A program made the position numbers and the translations under genes. A stretch of 9,855 nucleotides of DNA from JALCLA01 sp965653565 (lineage in GTDB: Bacteria > Pseudomonadota > Gammaproteobacteria > Xanthomonadales > Xanthomonadaceae), in the NCBI GenBank assembly GCA_965653565.1, contig CBFHAI010000090.1, positions 1-9,855 on the forward strand, in the 5' to 3' direction. Shown here in pieces: positions 7,290 to 9,855 of this stretch. How positions within the stretch are numbered: position 1 is the first letter of the stretch; every line of letters starts with the position of its first letter. The notes under the pieces are model-generated. The model saw only the letters and a list, made by a program, of their open reading frames with translations, was not told where the DNA came from and did no database searches.

Positions 7290-7296
7290 CAAGCAG

Positions 7297-9711
7297 ATGA
7301 CCACTCAGCGCCAAGCGTGTCCTGTCTGGACGCGACTCATCGTTTTCGCCGCTTCTTCGCTGGTCGTGTTCGCTGCCGGCGTGATGCCGCAGCCGCTGTC
7401 GGCGAAGGCCGCGGCATCGCGCAATCCCGAAGATCTGCTGATCGTCGATTGCCTGCTGCCCGGACAGATCCGCAAGATGGGACGGCAGGCCACCTTCATG
7501 AGTGCGCGCCGCCCGATCCGCACCACGCAGGCCGATTGCGAAATCCGCGGCGGCGAATACGTTTCCTACGATCGCGCCAATTATCAGACCGCACTCAAAG
7601 TGTGGATGGATCAGGCGATGGCCGGCAGCGCCGAAGCGCAGAACTACGTCGGCGAAATCTATTCGAAAGGCCTGGGCACCGCGCCCGATTACGAAATGGC
7701 GGCGCTGTGGTTCAAGAAATCCGCCGAGCAGGGTTTCAAGCGCGCCAAGATCAATCTTGGATTTTTGTATGAGCAAGGCCTGGGGGTTGCGCAGGACACC
7801 ACGCAGGCTTTGAATCTTTATCGCGAAGCCTCCGGCATCAGCGGCGACGATCTGGTCTTCGCGTCCGCCGTGAAGTTGCAGATGGATGCGAAAGAAGCCG
7901 AGATTTCCGGCCTCAAACAGACGGTGCAGGAACGCGAGCGCGAATCGGCGCAGTTGCGCGAACAGGTGAAACAGCTGCAGGGCCAGTTGGAAAATCGCCG
8001 CACCGCGCTCGAGCAATCCGAACGCGAACTGGAAAACACGCGTCTCAAACTCAACCAGGCGCGCACCGCCACCGGTGCCGATCTGAGCAGCCTGGACAAA
8101 CTGCGCAACGATCTGACCGCGCGCACCAGCGAAGTCGATCGCGAAACCGCGCGCCTGCGCGACGAGCAGGAAGAGAACGATCGCCAGGCCAAGGCGACGG
8201 AAGCCTTGCTCGCCCAGCTCAAATCGCGCGAGGCCGCGCTCGCGAACCAGAACGATCCGGCCGCCGCAACGAAACAGGCGCTGGCCGATATCCGCGCCCA
8301 GACGATGGAGTTGTCGAACGCGTTGCGCGAAGCGCAGGAACGCGCGCAGGCGATGCAATCGCAACTGGTGTCGAACCAGTCGCTGCTCGACAAGGAACGC
8401 CAGGCTTATCAGGCCGAGATCGCCAAACTCGAAGCGCAGGCCGCTGGCCGCAAGCAGGAAGACTGGGAGTTGATGAAGCTGTTGGAGAATCAGCTCACCA
8501 CCAAGGAATCGGAAATCCGCCAGCAGCAGCAGCGCATCGCACTGCTCGAACGCCGCATCGGCGGCGGCAGCGGCGGTTCGATCGCCGCCGCCGTGCCGAC
8601 GCTCGAAATCATCGACCCGCCGCTCACCGCCACGCGCGGCCGGCCGGCCGCGATGCTGCGTCGTGCGCCGGGCCGGCAGGATCTGGTCGGCAAGATTTCC
8701 GCGCCGCAGGGCGTCAAGAGCATCACCGTCAACGGCGCACCCACGCCGCTCGCCGGCGATGGCGTGTTCCGTTCCAGCGTCGATGTGGTGGCCGGCGGCA
8801 CCCTGGTGCAGATCGCCGCGGTCGACACGCGCGGCACCCAGGCGCAACTGGATTTCATGATGATTCCGCAGGGCGGCGGTGCGGCGGTCGCCGACGCGCC
8901 GGCACCGGTCGCGGGCGGCGTGCCGGCCGGGGTCTCGCTCGGCAAGTTCCACGCGCTGGTGATCGGCAACAACAGCTATCAGTCGGCGTCGGACTATCCG
9001 GCCCTGCAGAGCGCCGTCAACGATGCGACCGCCGTGGCGCAGGTGCTGCGAGACCGCTACGGCTACGAAACCCGCCTGCTGCTCAACGGCACGCGTTTCG
9101 ACATCCTCTCGGCGCTCAACGAGATGCGTGAAACGCTCACGCCGAACGACAATCTGCTCGTCTATTACGCCGGCCACGGCGAAATCTCGGCCGACGGCCA
9201 GCAGGGCTACTGGATCCCGGTCGACGGCCAGGCCGGCGTCGCCGGCACCTGGATCTCGAACGGCGCGATCAGCGAAATCCTCGACACGATGCAGGCGCGC
9301 CACGTGCTCGTGGTGGCCGACTCGTGCTACTCGGGTGCGATGACGCGTTCGGCGCAGGCCAGTTTCGACACCGCCGTGATGCCGGCCGACAAATGGGCCG
9401 AATGGGTGAAGACGATGAGCGCCGGCCGCTCGCGCACCGCGCTGGTTTCCGGCGGCGTGCAGCCGGTGCCGGACACCGGCAGCGGCAAGCATTCCTATTT
9501 CGCGCGCGCCTTCCTGAACGCGCTGGAAGACAACAACCGCCTGCTCGAAGCGCAGCGCCTGTTCCGCGAAGTGAGCTCATCGTTGGCGCTGGCGGCAGTG
9601 AACGCGCCGGTGACGCAGATTCCGGAATATTCGCCGATCCGCTTCGCCGGCCACGAAGCCGGCGAGTTCTTCTTCGCGCCGCGCGGCAGCAAGGCGGTGG
9701 CCGGGCGGTAG
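7297..9711 (+). CDS. Exported caspase-like (peptidase C14) protein with Sel1 repeats and a coiled coil
   Basis: An 804-residue multidomain protein. Residues 1-38 look like a Sec signal peptide (hydrophobic 14-30, AKA at 36-38 before the likely cut), so the protein is probably periplasmic; an uncleaved membrane anchor is possible. Residues 46-93 contain Cys52 (DCLLPGQ) and Cys81 (DCEIRGGEYV), which could form a disulfide. Two Sel1/TPR-like repeats span about 104-182 (GEIYSKGLGTAPDYEMAALW; LGFLYEQGLGVAQDTTQAL). Residues about 195-418 are a long Gln/Glu/Arg/Ala-rich coiled coil. A Gly-rich hinge (about 421-428) leads to an Ig-like module (about 437-530) and a second Gly/Ala/Pro linker. The caspase-like domain runs from about 550 to 795: ALVIGNNSY, YYAGHGE with His627, and ADSCYSG with Cys677, spaced 50 residues as in metacaspase-type peptidases. 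The dyad is intact, so cysteine peptidase activity is likely; substrate and cleavage preference are unknown. It is divergent from the autotransporter gene and followed by a tRNA. Confidence 0.92.
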   Translation: MTTQRQACPVWTRLIVFAASSLVVFAAGVMPQPLSAKAAASRNPEDLLIVDCLLPGQIRKMGRQATFMSARRPIRTTQADCEIRGGEYVSYDRANYQTALKVWMDQAMAGSAEAQNYVGEIYSKGLGTAPDYEMAALWFKKSAEQGFKRAKINLGFLYEQGLGVAQDTTQALNLYREASGISGDDLVFASAVKLQMDAKEAEISGLKQTVQERERESAQLREQVKQLQGQLENRRTALEQSERELENTRLKLNQARTATGADLSSLDKLRNDLTARTSEVDRETARLRDEQEENDRQAKATEALLAQLKSREAALANQNDPAAATKQALADIRAQTMELSNALREAQERAQAMQSQLVSNQSLLDKERQAYQAEIAKLEAQAAGRKQEDWELMKLLENQLTTKESEIRQQQQRIALLERRIGGGSGGSIAAAVPTLEIIDPPLTATRGRPAAMLRRAPGRQDLVGKISAPQGVKSITVNGAPTPLAGDGVFRSSVDVVAGGTLVQIAAVDTRGTQAQLDFMMIPQGGGAAVADAPAPVAGGVPAGVSLGKFHALVIGNNSYQSASDYPALQSAVNDATAVAQVLRDRYGYETRLLLNGTRFDILSALNEMRETLTPNDNLLVYYAGHGEISADGQQGYWIPVDGQAGVAGTWISNGAISEILDTMQARHVLVVADSCYSGAMTRSAQASFDTAVMPADKWAEWVKTMSAGRSRTALVSGGVQPVPDTGSGKHSYFARAFLNALEDNNRLLEAQRLFREVSSSLALAAVNAPVTQIPEYSPIRFAGHEAGEFFFAPRGSKAVAGR

Positions 9712-9731
9712 CACCGATCTTTCGCGGCGGC

Positions 9732-9761
9732 TTGTCTGGCGGCGGGTGGCTCGCGTATCAT
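9732..9761 (+). promoter_or_regulatory. Promoter of the tRNA-Ser gene
   Basis: TTGTCT (9732-9737, 4/6) and TATCAT (9756-9761, 5/6) are separated by 18 bp. They are followed by a GC-rich stretch (TCGCGGCCC), which resembles the discriminators of stringently controlled stable-RNA promoters. Transcription would start near 9768, about 36 nt before the mature tRNA. The promoter sits only about 20 bp behind the caspase-like gene, where I see no separate terminator. Confidence 0.55.
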
Positions 9762-9769
9762 TCGCGGCC

Positions 9770-9790
9770 CTTCCCGCCACAAGCGGGAAG
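9770..9790 (+). other. Hairpin in the tRNA 5' leader
   Basis: CTTCCCGC (9770-9777) and GCGGGAAG (9783-9790) form a perfect 8-bp stem with the loop CACAA, 13 nt before the mature tRNA end. No T-run follows, so it is unlikely to terminate transcription from the left. It may be a leader structure relevant to tRNA 5' processing, or a REP-like copy: it shares the TTCCCGC/GCGGGAA core with the palindrome at 137-156. Confidence 0.5.
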
Positions 9791-9803
9791 CGACCATGAA
9801 ACC

Positions 9804-9855
9804 GGAGAGGTGGCAGAGTGGTCGAATGTACCTGACTCGAAATCAGGCGTACGTG
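9804..9855 (+). tRNA. tRNA-Ser(CGA), 5' part, cut by the window end
   Basis: The gene begins with the acceptor strand GGAGAGG (9804-9810), TG at the 8-9 positions and a D-arm with AGAGTGGTCGAA. The anticodon stem CCTGA (9831-9835)/TCAGG (9843-9847) closes the loop CTCGAAA, giving anticodon CGA (9838-9840), which reads UCG serine codons. The bases after the stem (CGTACGTG) begin the long variable arm expected of a class II serine tRNA. The T-arm and the 3' acceptor strand lie beyond the window. Confidence 0.93.

Noticed and set aside
7240..9492. 750-codon open frame on the minus strand opposite the caspase-like gene
   Set aside because: It is a shadow of a gene with intact catalytic motifs, signal peptide and ribosome-binding site. 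The antisense product has no recognisable motif, and the frame would run across the divergent promoter region.

Overview
The window looks like chromosomal DNA from a high-GC gammaproteobacterium, most plausibly Xanthomonadales/Lysobacterales (Xanthomonadaceae or Rhodanobacteraceae type). This is an inference from the strongly GC-biased codon use, a REP-like palindrome of the kind common in that group (TTCCCGC...GCGGGAA core), and the protein types: an Ig-repeat autotransporter and a Sel1/caspase-like protein. No marker gene fixes the genus.

Layout. Positions 1-221 are non-coding and rich in inverted repeats. They hold a nested palindromic element (111-173) with a REP-like hairpin at its centre, and a good intrinsic terminator (181-211, minus strand). 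Positions 222-923 (minus) encode a compact 233-aa PP2C-type Ser/Thr protein phosphatase. Positions 924-1186 are a spacer with two hairpins; the stronger lies just behind the next gene. Positions 1187-7189 (minus) encode a 2000-residue outer-membrane protein: extended signal peptide, Cys-containing N-terminal domain, about 14 Ig-like (Big_1-type) repeats of about 100 residues, a helical linker with two Cys, and an autotransporter-type beta-barrel ending in Phe. Positions 7190-7296 are a short divergent regulatory region with a perfect 8-bp dyad containing two mirror-image TATACT boxes. Positions 7297-9711 (plus) encode an 804-aa exported protein: signal peptide, Cys-pair N-terminal domain, Sel1 repeats, long coiled coil, Ig-like module, and a C-terminal caspase-like (peptidase C14) domain with an intact His/Cys dyad. 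Positions 9712-9803 carry a promoter and leader hairpin for a tRNA-Ser(CGA) that starts at 9804 and is cut by the window end.

How the genes may work together (inference). The large surface protein and the caspase-like protein are divergently transcribed from about 107 bp, so their expression may be linked. Both appear exported, one to the outer membrane and one probably to the periplasm, so a processing or envelope-sensing relation is conceivable but not shown. The phosphatase is cytoplasmic, lies on the same strand as the autotransporter, and has its own terminator. A hairpin-containing gap of 263 bp suggests separate transcription. No Ser/Thr kinase or FHA partner is in the window.

The most striking sequence feature is in the autotransporter. 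Five consecutive Ig repeats have a period of exactly 102 codons (306 bp), with near-identical DNA between neighbours, which points to recent tandem duplication or gene conversion.
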